A stretch of 64,000 nt of DNA from contig CM055817.1 of assembly GCA_029582265.1 (NCBI GenBank), positions 58,901,152 to 58,965,151 on the forward strand, read 5' to 3'. Below, in pieces: positions 35,611 to 47,099 of the stretch. A program made the translations under genes and the position numbers. Within the stretch, counting starts at the first letter, position 1. Each line of letters starts with the position of its first letter. The notes under the pieces were generated by a model. The model was not told the origin of the DNA. It worked only from the letters and a program-made list of their open reading frames with translations, and made no database searches. Origin of the DNA: Zoroaster sp. YZ-2022. Lineage: Eukaryota; Echinodermata; Asteroidea; Forcipulatida; Zoroasteridae.

Positions 35611-37282
35611 AACAGGTATTAAATCCATTGTTTGAATAAAGGATTATTAGAGGTATTATGCTGGCTGAGGTGTTACTTGGTAAACACTGAAAAGGATTTG
35701 GAATTTGGCAGTCATGCGTGGATAAGAGAAATCCGTAATGGAATATCAGGCAACACATAATTGGATTTGAATGAAGATTTCTGTTTTGTAAAGTGGACAT
35801 CCTGTAAGGTTTAATAAATGAAGAACCATGGGTTGCGTTTTTGGACACACTTTATTGCCACTTTAATTACATTCGTAATTTTAGTGATGCACATCCATCA
35901 TTCAATTCCGCTAGATTGGCTTGAATGAGGATATGCCATGAAAAGCTCAGGCGAATTTGAATGTTGTTTGTGAGTATTTGTAAATTGGATGCACATTTTG
36001 TTTAATTGTATGATACAAGATTGCATGCTTATTAAATGAAAATTAAATGATCTTTTCACCGTCATTTCACCGAGTTATTAACTCGTTTAAACGAGGTATT
36101 ATCTCGTTTAAATAAGTTATTATCTCGTTTAAACGAGCTATTATCTCGTTTAAACGAGTTATTATCTCGTTTAAACGAGTTATTATCTCGTTTAAACGAG
36201 TTATTATCTCGTTTATGGCATAATAATGGCACAATGTGCTCCCTATGATATTTTGTATAATATCTCCAGAACGCTTTGTCTGTGATCACCGTCGCTGAAA
36301 TTTTCTGACTTTCCTAACTATTCTTTGGAACCCACTCATGCCAAAATTAACAATAATGGGTTTTCATATAGTTGCCATGAAAACTGTTTATTTTGAACAG
36401 GTCAAATTAAATTGTGTTTTGGGGTTTGTTGTATGTTTTTACCCATTAGGTTTACCCTGTATATAATCCTTATAATCTCACAATTTTTATTTGTTTCTAA
36501 AAATGTTTACATCGTTTTATTTCAAGTTGTTGAATATTTCTACTCTTTCGTATGTTTTTATTCATTTTAAATTTACCTTTATATAGGGGCCTATAATCCT
36601 TATCATTTCACTTGTTTTACTCTTACTTTTAAGCAGGCCTATATTTGTTACTTTTGTATTCTTTTTTTTTTCATTCTTAAATTACTTGTAATTTTTTTTT
36701 TTTATATACATAATATATATGTCCGATTCTTGTTGTTGCTCTTTAAAATACTTTTTATTATTTATATTGTATAATTTATGTTTACAAGGTTTTAATCACG
36801 GCCCCTTGAAAAACAGCCCTTGGTTGAATGGGCTTACCGTGTATAAATAAGAGTAAATAAATAAATAAATAAATAAACTTTTAGTCATGTGACCACTTCC
36901 AATGCATTCCGGGAATTAAATATGAATTAAATATGACCGCCATTAAGTTTAAATGCAATAATTGAATATTTTGTCTCAAAAACATGATTTTTATATACAT
37001 TCGTTTCAGGTGCTATCGATTTTTTTTTAAATAGTCAGACAAATATTCCCCAGTCTGAATTTGTAAAATGTTTAACAATTCCACGTTAGATTCAAGAAAT
37101 TCGTATTTTCCGAACGAATACATTTTCAGTATTTAAAAATACTGAAGCTTACACATGGTTGTTTAATACATTGTATCTTGACTCAGATAATGGGCAGATA
37201 ATTTTGCCAATCAATTATTACCAATTTTGTACTTTCTCTTAAATGTTGAGTTATGCCAAAATGATTGATTGTATTAACTTAC
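35611..37282. other. First intron of gene A, right part
   Basis: Besides the 21-bp satellite (36071-36215) and a piggyBac-type fragment (about 36230-36450), this is AT-rich sequence with a short AAAT run near 36855-36875. No exon was seen. Confidence 0.5.
36071..36215. repeat. 21-bp palindromic satellite, seven units
   Basis: The unit CTCGTTTAAACGAGTTATTAT is repeated every 21 bases. CTCGTTTAAACGAG is itself a perfect 14-bp palindrome. It lies in the first intron of gene A. Confidence 0.95.
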
Positions 37283-37343
37283 CTTGTCCGTTGCATGGTA
37301 CACACATACAGAACACAACCAGTATTCCTAAAATCCAACCCAT
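37283..37343 (-). CDS. Gene A first coding exon: signal peptide
   Basis: The ATG at 37341-37343 starts MGWILGILVVFCMCVPCNGQ, a short N-region, a hydrophobic core and a small-residue cleavage region, which is a classical signal peptide. The exon ends in a GTAAGTT donor after 61 coding bases (phase 1). The split Gly codon joins perfectly to the exon at 24095-24484, across a 12.8-kb intron. The start is the only ATG upstream in frame with this hydrophobic stretch. A cell-surface or secreted product follows, with domain order CUB-like, CUB, LDLa-like, MAM, MAM. The name of the orthologue is not known to me. Confidence 0.82.
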
Positions 37344-37948
37344 TCTGCAGTTTTTATTCGAAGCATCAAGACAAAAATCTCTCATCGATAAACTAAAATC
37401 ATGAGTCGATCTCCTGTCATGCAGTAGGCCTACGTGTTGTCAAGTACAGCTTGATACTACCCACAATATACCGTCTGCTCATCCTTAAAAAGGCGCGCAC
37501 ACAGCTGTTGATTCTGGTATATCCAGTATACGTTGGCAACCTTCAAGAGCGCGCTCACCAAGACTTCATTGACTAATCACAACAAAGCAATGAGGGATAC
37601 ACATCAATGCACAGTATCAATTATTGAAATGATAATATTACAACAATTTGGAATTGACCAGGATGTCTGGTACCATCATTTTTCTCTTAAACTTAATTGA
37701 CGTGAAGTTTATGATAGTATCAAGCATGCCGTGAAATGATATACTTTTGTCTGAGGTGCTATCGATTTTAAGAATAGTCGAGACAAATAGATGCCAGTCT
37801 GAATTCCCCAGTTCCACGTTAGTTCCAATTCCACGTTAGATTACAGATATTGTTTGCTACCAGCTAAACTTTCAATACAATGTGTATATTTTGGCTGGTA
37901 GTTTTAAAATGCTTAGCAAAAATATTTGCTGAGTACAATTCTCTACTT
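37344..37948. other. Region upstream of gene A start
   Basis: This should hold the 5' UTR and promoter of gene A. TTAAAAAGGCGCGC near 37480-37500 on the plus strand and other AT-rich stretches are seen, but no convincing core promoter. A 133-bp satellite begins about 600 bases upstream. Confidence 0.4.
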
Positions 37949-38695
37949 AACAGCTCTATGAAATTGGCTCCTGGATATAGAGTCAACCAGCTCAATGTGA
38001 CCAGCCTTTGTATGGTCCCAATACAAACTGTCATACGTGAACAATCGTAACGCCAGATCGTGACAGTGTGACTGTAGCATTAACAGCTCTATGAAATTGG
38101 CTCCTGGATATAGAGTCAACCAGTTCAATGTGACCAGCCTTTGTATGGTCCCAATACAAACTGTCATGCGTGAACAATCGTAACGCCAGATCGTGACAGT
38201 GTGACTGTAGCATTAACAGTTCTATGAAATTGGCTCCTGGATATAGAGTCAACCAGCTCAATGTGACCAGCCTTTGTATGGTCCCAATACAAACTGTCAT
38301 ACGTGAACAATCGTAACGCCAGATCGTGACAGTGTGACTGTAGCATTAACAGTTCTATGAAATTGGCTCCTGGATATAGAGTCAACCAGCTCAATGTGAC
38401 CAGCCTTTGTATGGTCCCAATACAAACTGTCATACGTGAACAATCGTAACGCCAGATCGTGACAGTGTGACTGTAGCATTAACAGCTCTATGAAATTGGC
38501 TCCTGGATATAGAGTCAACCAGCTCAATGTGACCAGCCTTTGTATGGTCCCAATACAAACTGTCATACGTGAACAATCGTAACGCCAGATCGTGACAGTG
38601 TGACTGTAGCATTAACAGCTCTATGAAATTTGCTCCTGGATATAGAGTCAACCAGCTCAATGTGACCAGCCTTTGTATGGTCCCAATACAAACTG
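37949..38695. repeat. 133-bp satellite array, about 5.6 copies
   Basis: The unit beginning AACAGCTCTATGAAATTGGC starts at 37949, 38082, 38215, 38348, 38481 and 38614. Only a few point differences separate copies. Overlapping minus-strand ORFs of 89 codons spaced 133 bases apart are by-products of the array. Confidence 0.97.
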
Positions 38696-38975
38696 TTGCA
38701 TGTTGCGCATGTAAGCGCTTTGTATCAGACGTGTATGTACGCTCTTGTGTTATCAAATACATGGTTAAAGCAGTTTCTAAATGTGGCTTTCTATCCTAGC
38801 GTGCGCACATTGGTAGTACAAACATTATTTTTGCTACTTCCGGTTCCAAAGCTGTCTTAACGCTATGTAATTGAACCCAAATTCCTGATACGTTCAAAAG
38901 CCGCGATTCTTGAGCCAGAAATTGAATAAGATTTTGGGTCTTTACAACACATACGTTAAAGGCAAGTCCCAAGCT
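38696..38975. other. Unassigned spacer
   Basis: No coding signal or repeat was identified. Confidence 0.4.
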
Positions 38976-38977
38976 TT

Positions 38978-39165
38978 TTAATGCTCTGATCGTCCTCAGG
39001 AGAATGAGGACGATCAGAGCATACTGATCGAAACGTCGAGTTGTACCTCCAGTTCTTTTCAGAACTAATTACTACTCAATTCAGATTCCACATGGTATCA
39101 CCGCAATTAGTCTTACTTATCATCTTCACCATGCAAAGCTACAAGTTTTACCTGTGGTTTATGTT
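38978..39165 (+). mobile_element. Penelope-type terminal repeat with a palindromic start
   Basis: CTCTGATCGTCCTCA and TGAGGACGATCAGAG form a 15-bp inverted repeat with a 5-bp spacer near 38984-39018. The rest of the repeat follows in plus orientation (GAAACGTCGAGTTGTAC to the CAAAGCTACAAGTTTTACCT end). The hammerhead core here has A where the invariant C of CUGANGA should be, so the ribozyme is expected to be dead. Confidence 0.75.
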
Positions 39166-41175
39166 GGAATTACGTCACAGTTACCAACGGGACAAGTAAC
39201 GTCGTTTCGGTCCGTTGCGTACTGAAAATTATACACAAGAGTGCAAGCGGGCCTAGTTCTTAGTAATGATGGACATTATAATTTGTCCTTGTATAATACA
39301 CATTGTATCCATCTGTTGTGCAGTTTTATATAAGTTTAAAAAAAATACAGGCATACTCAATATCTATGAATGACAATGAACGAGTCATTATGCATTTTTG
39401 TGTGCGAATAATGTGCCTATTTATTTCACGTACTCGAATTAAATACACTGATATTCATTAGGAGTCGCTATAAATTCAATCTCAAAACTTGCTGAGGGTG
39501 CACTCCACTAAAATATGCGCCTAGCTGTTATGCCCTCAATATTTTCTGAAAAACAAAGATTTGAGGCCCATATATTAAAGAGGGACTGTGTAAAAATGGT
39601 CCAATAACATGATCTGCGGGTCCTTGACTTCCAAATTTCAGTATTTTGGACACATTAGGCCTTGAAAAAAATGGTTATAATTTGGATGCTTTTCAGTATC
39701 GGCGTTTCCACTAGTGTAGATGGTGGTTTCCATTGGGATGAGAATAACTCGATGGGCCTCTGGACTATCCACATTAAATTGAGAATACAAATTTTTTAAT
39801 GTCTTTTAGTTTTAAAATGTTAAGATTTCTAAGTATCTTTTAATGATTTTTATTTGAATATTTTGTATTTAGCATTGGTTGCTATGGGAGTTTATTTAGT
39901 GGGATACACCCCTCAGCTTCTTGTCAGGACAAACGTCGTTGGACACAATGAAAAAAAGAGATTACCTTTGGGCCATTTTGTAAGAATTTAAACTCATCAC
40001 TTGAATGGAAATGGAGCAAATGTGACAATCACTGCTTTGTGTAAACGGCGCCCTCTTTAGGCCACACACGGAGCCTCCATAACCATTTTGTAAAAGCTAT
40101 TATGTATAATAATACGTTCCTTTTCGGTAAATCTAATTTTAACCTCTTTTTGTGCAAAATTTCAAAACAGTTTATAATAAAACACGTGCAAGTTTCCGTG
40201 CTCAAATAATTACAAAATATACTAAAATTTGTACTCAACTAAGATAGATTCGGTGTCTGACAAGCACCTAACATTTCTTGTTTACTTAATCCGTGTGTAT
40301 AAGGCCAATAAATAAGTCTCCAGTTTCTGATCTCTACGCGCGTCGTCTCAGACCCGCGTGTCGGCATTTTTAGTTCCATAGTTTGCTATGGAACAATGTC
40401 CAATAGAGCTTTATCATGGTGCTGTCATCTTGTTTGTTTGTTTGTTTGTTTGTTTGTTTGTTTGTTTTTGTTTGTGTTTTCATTCAAAACAATGTAAACT
40501 AAACAGAGGCTGGAAGTGAAAATAGTCTGGTCCTTTTGTTCTATGAGATTTACATTACTATTGTCATCGGGTATACAAGGAATCTGACAAAGATGACTGC
40601 TGTGTGATCAAGGTATACTGCAGCCAAAATTGCTGGATCGATTGGAATTCTGCCGTGCTGTGTTTTAAACGACTTTTTCACATAGTGGTATGAACTTTTG
40701 CTAGAGTTGTGCGGCCTCTCTTAGCCACCATACTTTGTATATGGGTATTTGGTCTGACTCCAATGTAACATGTATCATTAAAAAAATAATAACAAACAAA
40801 ATTTAAAAATAAAACTAGACCGAAGTGTTTGTGATATTACAAGCACATAGGTGTTCGAGTTTTGTCAGGGCAGTGATGATGACGTCAGAATGTTTTTTAA
40901 AGAAACTTTGCATTATTATTTTGTTTTCATATTAAAGACTACCCTGTAAAATATGATGTGGTTACCAACGATGATTTGTTTGAAGTCCATTTCAATGATT
41001 TGAACTTAATCACGTTAGGCCCTACACCAAATTCAAACTTCATTTCAAATGCAATGGTATAATAAAAGAATGATAATGATCGAATAAAACTTCTCTTCCG
41101 ACTACACCTAGAAGATCCTCAACAAGGTTACAAGGGAATTTCAAGACCAACACATGTTAATTACCCTGAAATTTC
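39166..41175. other. Intergenic region between genes A and B
   Basis: No gene was seen. It holds one partial unit of the 3' array (about 40020-40300), inverted parts of the dispersed family at 40290-40420 and 40600-40750, and a TTTG tetranucleotide run near 40430-40468. Confidence 0.5.
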
Positions 41176-41179
41176 AAAA

Positions 41180-41700
41180 GATTTCTGATTTTATTTTTAA
41201 ACTGGCCACGGAATCTTTATTGTTCACCGGATGGTTTTACATACATCGATCATAAATCAAAGGTCAAATTGGAGTCATGTTTTTGTAAATATTTTTGACA
41301 ATTAACAATCTGTACAATGGTGCAAAAACTGTGAATTTACCTGTTGTGGTTGTTGAGATATGATTTTTTTAAATATTAAACTTTGACTTCCGATTTGGAC
41401 AGGAAGTAAGGTCAAATTGGGGTCACCTTTGTGTAAATATTTTTCCACAATTAACAATCTATACAATGGTACAAAAAATGTCAATTTACCTCTTGTGGTT
41501 GTTGAGATATGATTTGTTTAAATATTAAACTTTGACTTCCGGTTTGGACAGGAAGTAATGTCAAATTGGGGTCATCATTTTGTAAATATATTTTGACAAT
41601 TAACGGTCTGTACAATTGTACAAAAATTTTGAATTTACCTCTTGTGGTTGTTGAGATATGATTTTTTTAAATATTAAACTTTGATTTATCGTAATTCGAT
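41180..41700. repeat. About 150-bp tandem repeat, three copies
   Basis: GTGGTTGTTGAGATATGATT occurs at about 41345, 41495 and 41645. Each unit also has AAACTTTGACTTCC and GACAGGAAGT, which are inverted-complement-rich words. Confidence 0.85.
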
Positions 41701-41944
41701 ATCTGATGACCTAATCTAATCTACGTGTTATGTTCTAAGTATATGCCAAGTTTCAAGTTCATGTGAAGTTTGCAAGTATGTGTTTTTTGTAGACAATCTA
41801 TGGGGAGAAGAAGGAGAAGAAAAAAAAAACCGAACAAAAACAATAGGTGTTTCGGGCAAATACCCGAACACCTAATAAAAAATGCGTCACCGCATCGATT
41901 TTGAAGTCAACCTATGACCAGAAACCAGAAACGTTTTTGTTGGC

Positions 41945-44930
41945 TTAAGTAGAATTAAAGATACTTTTAAAATTACGTAAATTTACAATAATGTTTAATA
42001 AATATAAACAACTAAATACTGGTTGTGCATAATAAGTTTTCTTCTGTAAAATGTGTGGAAATGTAAACGTATTCTTCTGTAATTAATTTGTTGCTTCAAT
42101 GATTGAATAAAATCAGTTTATATACAAACTGAAAATACTTCCCTGTTGTATCCATAACAACCTCCTTTCATTCCATATCGATCATACCATTTCCTATATC
42201 TTAGGAGTTTTTCTACCTGAAAAAGGAGATTTCCATTGAAGATTTGAAATAGATCTCTTTACTTTAATGGAAATAGAGCAATTGGGCTTGACTGGTGCCA
42301 ATCGCTGCTTTACGTAAATGGGGCCCTCGTTAGACCACACACAGAGCATCCATGACCATTTTTGTAAAAGCTATTGTGTATAATAATACGAAACCTCTTT
42401 TTGTGCAAAATTCGAAAATGGCTAAACACGTGAAAATTTCCGTGCTCGAGTAATTAGAAAATATACTCAAATTTGTAAGCAACTAACATAGATACTGTGT
42501 CCGACAAATGCAAAACCTAATATAACTTGTTAATCCATGTGCTGTCAAAGGTGTTCTTTTACGTTAATGTATGATTAAATGTACTTTTAAAATTACGTAA
42601 ATTTACAACAATAAATATGAATTTAAAATGAATAAATATAAACCGCGAAATTGTGGTCGTGCATAAAAGTTTTTCTTTTTTAGAATGTGTGGAAATGTAA
42701 ACAAATTCTTCTTCTGTACATGCTGGAGATGATGTATTGTTGTTGCTTTAATGATTGAATAAAGTCAGTTTATATACAAACAGGAATCACTTCCTGTTAC
42801 ATCTTATTCCATCACCAACCTGATCCTCTCATTCCAAATCATCAATACCTTTCCTATTTTGTGTAACAATCCTGCTGAGTGTTGTAGGTTTTCTACCTGC
42901 AAAAAAGATTTCCATCGGCCATTTAATTTGTAAGATTATAAACAGATGAAAACTGATGGAGCATATTAGGCTTGGCTGGTGACACAAGAAGCTTCCGTGA
43001 CCATTTTGTTTATAACTGTTCACTAAATCTAATTTTAAAATGGTTAATAAAACACGTGCAAATTTCCGTGGTCAAATAATTACAAAATATACTCAAATCT
43101 GTAAGCAACTAACATAGATTTGGTGTTTAACAAGCACCTAACGTTTCTTGTTTACTTAATCCGTGTGCTGTTAAAAGTATTCTTTTAAGTTTCTGGATAA
43201 GTATAATTAAATGTACTTTTAAAATTACGTAAATTTACAATAACTTGAATAACTGAATAAATATAAATATCGAAATGTTGGCCTTGCGTGAAAAGGGTTT
43301 TTTCTTTAGAAGATTAAAAATGCAGTAGTACAAACGATAACAAATTTCGCACAAAGATATTAAAAATACGAGAATTAGAAATACGAGCGCCCCATCCTCC
43401 CCCAATAAAGACCATCAAAGTAAATTAATTATCAATTGTATACCAACAACTCAGGCAGAACACAACTATGACGTCATGAGGTTAAAAAAATATTACTTCA
43501 AACCTTGCCTTCCTTCAGCAAACGCCCGAATGAAGAATAAGAGTTCGAACGAGTGGTGAAAGGAACACCATTTAAAAAAGGAGCTCTGTAACTAAAACTG
43601 TTTTTAAAGATTTCACATTTAAGTTTGGGAATAATAAAATTACCATTAGAATGTGTGGAAATGTAAACGTATTCTTCTGTACATATTTTGTTGCTTCAAT
43701 GATTTTAATAAAGTCAGTTTATATACAAACCGGAAATGCTTCATCCATAACAACCTCCTTTCATTCCTTATCGATCGTACCTTTTTCTATATCTTAACAG
43801 TTTTTCTACCTGAATTAGGAGATTTTCATCGGCCATTTTGTAAGATTTAAACACATTAAAACGTTTCACTTGAATGAAAATGGAGCCGATAGGCTTGGCT
43901 GACGACAATTGATGCTTTGTGTAAACGCCCTCTTTAGGCCACACACGGAGCCTCCGTGACCATTTTGTAAAAGCTATTGTGTATAATAACAGGTAACTGT
44001 TCAATCAATCTAATTTCAACATCTTTTTGTGCAAAATTCCAAAATGGTTAATAAAACACGTGCAAATTCCGTGCTCGAATAATTACAAAATATACTAACA
44101 TTTGTAAGCAATTAACATAGATTCGGTGTCCGGCAAATGCGAAACCTAATATTTCTTGTTAATCCGTGTGCTGTTAAAGGTGTTCTTTTAAATTTGTGGA
44201 TTAAATTTATACGTAAATTTACAATAACTTTGAATAAATATAAACAGCGAAATGTTGGTTGTGCATAAAAGGTTTTTCTTTAGAATGTGTGGAAATGTAA
44301 ACGAATTATTCTCTATATACTGGAGGTGCTGTAATGTTGTTGCTTTAATAACTGAATAAATTCAGTTTATATACAAATTACTCCCTGTTACATCTCATTC
44401 TGTCACCAGTCTCCTCTCGTTCCAAATCATCCATACCTTTCCTATTTTGTGTAAAAATCTTGCTGATTGTGAGTAGTTTTTCTACCTGCAAAAAGGATTT
44501 CCATTGGCTATTTTGTAAGATTTTAAACAGATGAAAACTGTTCATTTGATGGAGCATATAGGCTTGGCTGGTGACAATCGCTGTTTTGCGTAAACGGCGC
44601 CCTCTTTAGGCCACACACGGAACTTCCATGGGAATTTTGTAAAAGCTATTGTGTTTAATAATACGTTACTGTTCACAAAATCTAATTTCAACCTCTTTTT
44701 GGAGTAAATTCTAAAATGGTTAATAAAACACGTGCAAATTTCGTGCTCGAATAATTACAAATATTCTACCATTTGTAAGCAGCTAACATCGATTGAGTGT
44801 CTGACGTGTAGAACACTTAGCATTTCCTTCATCCGTGTGCTGTTAAAGGTGTTCTTTTACGTTTCTGGATAAGTATAATTAAATGTTATTGATTCTCATT
44901 CAGTCGACAAATTGGTTCACTCGCAAGCAT
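41945..44930. repeat. 0.65-0.9-kb tandem array downstream of gene B
   Basis: Four diverged units share ATTACGTAAATTTACAA, AATGTGTGGAAATGTAAACG, CAGTTTATATACAAA, TTTTTCTACCTG and GGCCACACACGGAGC-like words in the same order. TTTTTCTACCTG recurs near 42210, 42890, 43800 and 44478. The third unit is longer because of an insertion near 43.26-43.63 kb. The array ends just before the gene B stop codon. Confidence 0.8.
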
Positions 44931-45031
44931 TTGTCACTACATTTACATTGTACTTTCATCACTGTCTTGGCCTCCTGTCATTTCCTTATTTTGTGGATGT
45001 TTGTTTTCTGAAACACTCATGCTCAATGTGT

Positions 45032-46169
45032 CTAACGATTTCTTATTTGTTGGAGGGCTAATTGATTTGGATGTTGTGCTCTTTGATCCCTGTTGCGACG
45101 TGTAGACGTAACAAGAGTGTATAGATACGGGTTCAGGGAGGAGTTTATGGGTAGGATGAAAACAACAATCCAGGCATACATGTCTGGACCGATCACTACC
45201 GCCCCACTCTGAGAGAGTATCCCCATGATGATCACAGGCATCCAGCATGCAAAATCAGTGCCGACTAAGAACGCCATTTTGACCGCCATTCTGATATCCC
45301 GATCCCGGCCGTGAGCGGCCACCTGGACCCTATTCGATGTGCGCTTGACTTCGACAAAAATTGCCACATAGCAGACGAACACTACCAGGAAACAGATGAG
45401 GTTGACACCAAGAAAGAGGATAATTGAGAAAATCCAGGCTGGCTTCTGACCTGTACCTACTGGGATCGATACAGTCTGGCTCCCAAATGGATTATCAATA
45501 GTGCCCTCGTTGACCTCGAAAGCGGTTGGTTTGGTGATGAGTGGTAGTCCAATGCACACATCGGATAAACCGTAGATATCTGAATCTGACCCACTGCCAA
45601 AGACTGTTGGTCCAATACTCAAACCAAGTGATATTGACCAAATCACGAGTAGAACTACATTGGTGGATTCCGTGCTTGGTTGCCATGAGCTTAAAGGGTA
45701 CACGATACCCCAGAAACAATATATACTGATAAGAGTGACGATAAACACAGACGCCTCGCACGACAAGACGGACAACACGCCAGCTATTTTGCATATCACA
45801 CTTGACCGCCATTGCTTGGCCTCTGTTGAATACGTATCACCAAAATGTAGATCTGCTACCACAATAATGACCATATAAACACCCATCATGAAGTCAGACA
45901 CGGCTAGATTTAGAACCGTAATTGAGTGACTAATGTTCGTGTTTTGATTTCGGGTCCCATGCCACTCCCTTGCTCTTTGGACGATGACCACAGCATTGCC
46001 GATGAGGGCGCTTAGTCCAAGAACCCACATGGATACGCGGAGGAATGTGTTTCGCATGAGACTACCACAGAGGTTCAATGGAGGTTGTAACTCAGTCGTC
46101 TCACATTGTGATATCATGAAGTTAGGTAAAGAAACAAACTCACAACAGAGTCTGTAGTCGTCCACGTAT
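45032..46169 (-). CDS. Gene B last exon: seven-transmembrane domain of LRR receptor
   Basis: A 1138-nt terminal exon, acceptor ATTTCAG, stop TAG at 45032-45034. It begins with the hinge after the LRRs (YVDDYRLCCEF), then TM1 MWVLGLSALIGNAVVIVQR, TM2 LNLAVSDFMMGVYMVIIV, TM3 from CKIAGVLSVLSCEASVFIV, TM4 VVLLVIWSISLGLSIGPTVF, TM5 WIFSIILFLGVNLICFLVVF, TM6 FACWMPVIIMGILS, and TM7 VVFILPINSSLNPYLYTLV with NPxxY. The style (no large ICL3, CWxP, GNAVV) matches GRL101/relaxin-type leucine-rich GPCRs that signal through G proteins at the plasma membrane. At the end of TM3 the usual E/DRY reads YCF in an otherwise same-length alignment. The cytoplasmic tail is short and basic. Confidence 0.9.
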
Positions 46170-46242
46170 CTGAAATTTCAATAGAAAACAAACTCATCAT
46201 AATTTGATTTAATTTTTGCTATACATTTCATTTTCATCACCA

Positions 46243-46288
46243 TCATCTTCTTAATCATCACCATCATTGCCATCGCTATCTCCATCAA

Positions 46289-46329
<41 letters not shown>

Positions 46330-46480
46330 ATCATCATCATCAATCATCATCATCAATCATCATCATCATCATCATGATCATCATGACCATCATCATCATC
46401 TTCATCACCATCATCATCACCATCTTCATCACCATCTTCATCACCATCTTCATCGTCATCTTCATGATTATCGTCATCAT
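46243..46480. repeat. (ATC)n microsatellite in gene B intron
   Basis: Impure ATC/TCA trinucleotide runs with CATCAT stretches. It lies in the intron just upstream of the seven-helix exon. Confidence 0.95.
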
Positions 46481-46609
46481 ATTTTCATCATCAATTTCTT
46501 TGTTTTTGTCAACACTGAAGTTACCTTCACCTTTAAGACATCGATCATCACAAACTGCTGTCTTTGTATAATCATCAATAAGTCTACATACTTCCTCTTT
46601 GATACTTAC

Positions 46610-46693
46610 AATTCCTGTAAACTATCTAAGTCAGTCACCGCACCACTCTCCACACGGACAGGGTCATCACTTGGTTCACCTCTGATCAGAACT
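46610..46693 (-). CDS. Gene B exon: last LRR and start of hinge
   Basis: An 84-nt exon, acceptor after ATTCCAG and donor GTAAGTATC, phase 2 at both ends. It encodes VLIRGEPSDDPVRVESGAV and then TDLDSLQEL. This is an LRR-like strand followed by a helix, slightly longer than the 24-residue repeat. It joins the 72-nt LRR exon before it and the seven-helix exon after it in frame through split Leu codons. Confidence 0.8.
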
Positions 46694-46961
46694 CTGGAAT
46701 AAGATCATGACCAAATTTAGTCATTCAAATAAAACATATCACAACAAATAATTCATTGAAAACAATCGTCAGCTATAAAAGAACTGTAACTGAATGCCGC
46801 AAATATTGCAGTTTTCATTTTTTTTTTTTAATTTAATGCAACAATTTCAAAAGCAAACCATTTTACCAAGTTCAGAAAACTCTTAAAACCCATTGTAAGC
46901 ACCAATTATAATTTAAATGAACAAAGTTGAGTTAATTCATTATATGAAAATAATTTCTTAC

Positions 46962-47033
46962 AGGGTTTTCAGATTATGGAGTCCACTAAACGCTCTCATT
47001 TTCAGACTTTGTAGAGGAACGTCTTTTGCAATC
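46962..47033 (-). CDS. Gene B exon: one LRR (72 nt)
   Basis: Exactly 72 nt with acceptor TATAAAG and donor GTAAGA, phase 2. It encodes IAKDVPLQSLKMRAFSGLHN and LKTL, one leucine-rich repeat of 24 residues whose F-x-G-L-x-x-L helix side is well kept. The strand side is atypical (IAKDVP in place of LxLxxN). One exon per repeat is typical of glycoprotein-hormone and relaxin receptor relatives. Confidence 0.8.
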
Positions 47034-47099
47034 CTTTATACATGAAATGAAAAGAGAATACAATATTTAATCAAATATCTATGAAGTAACTAGAAAGCA

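Noticed and set aside
37949..38695. CRISPR-like array
   Set aside because: Whole 133-bp units are repeated with no unique spacers, and the genome is eukaryotic.
37943..38762. Family of 89-residue repeat proteins on the minus strand
   Set aside because: These are by-products of the 133-bp satellite; frames overlap, and there is no splice or domain support.
44943..45248. 101-residue ORF overlapping the GPCR 3' end
   Set aside because: It is out of frame with the receptor and shows no domain; it is a shadow of the coding exon.
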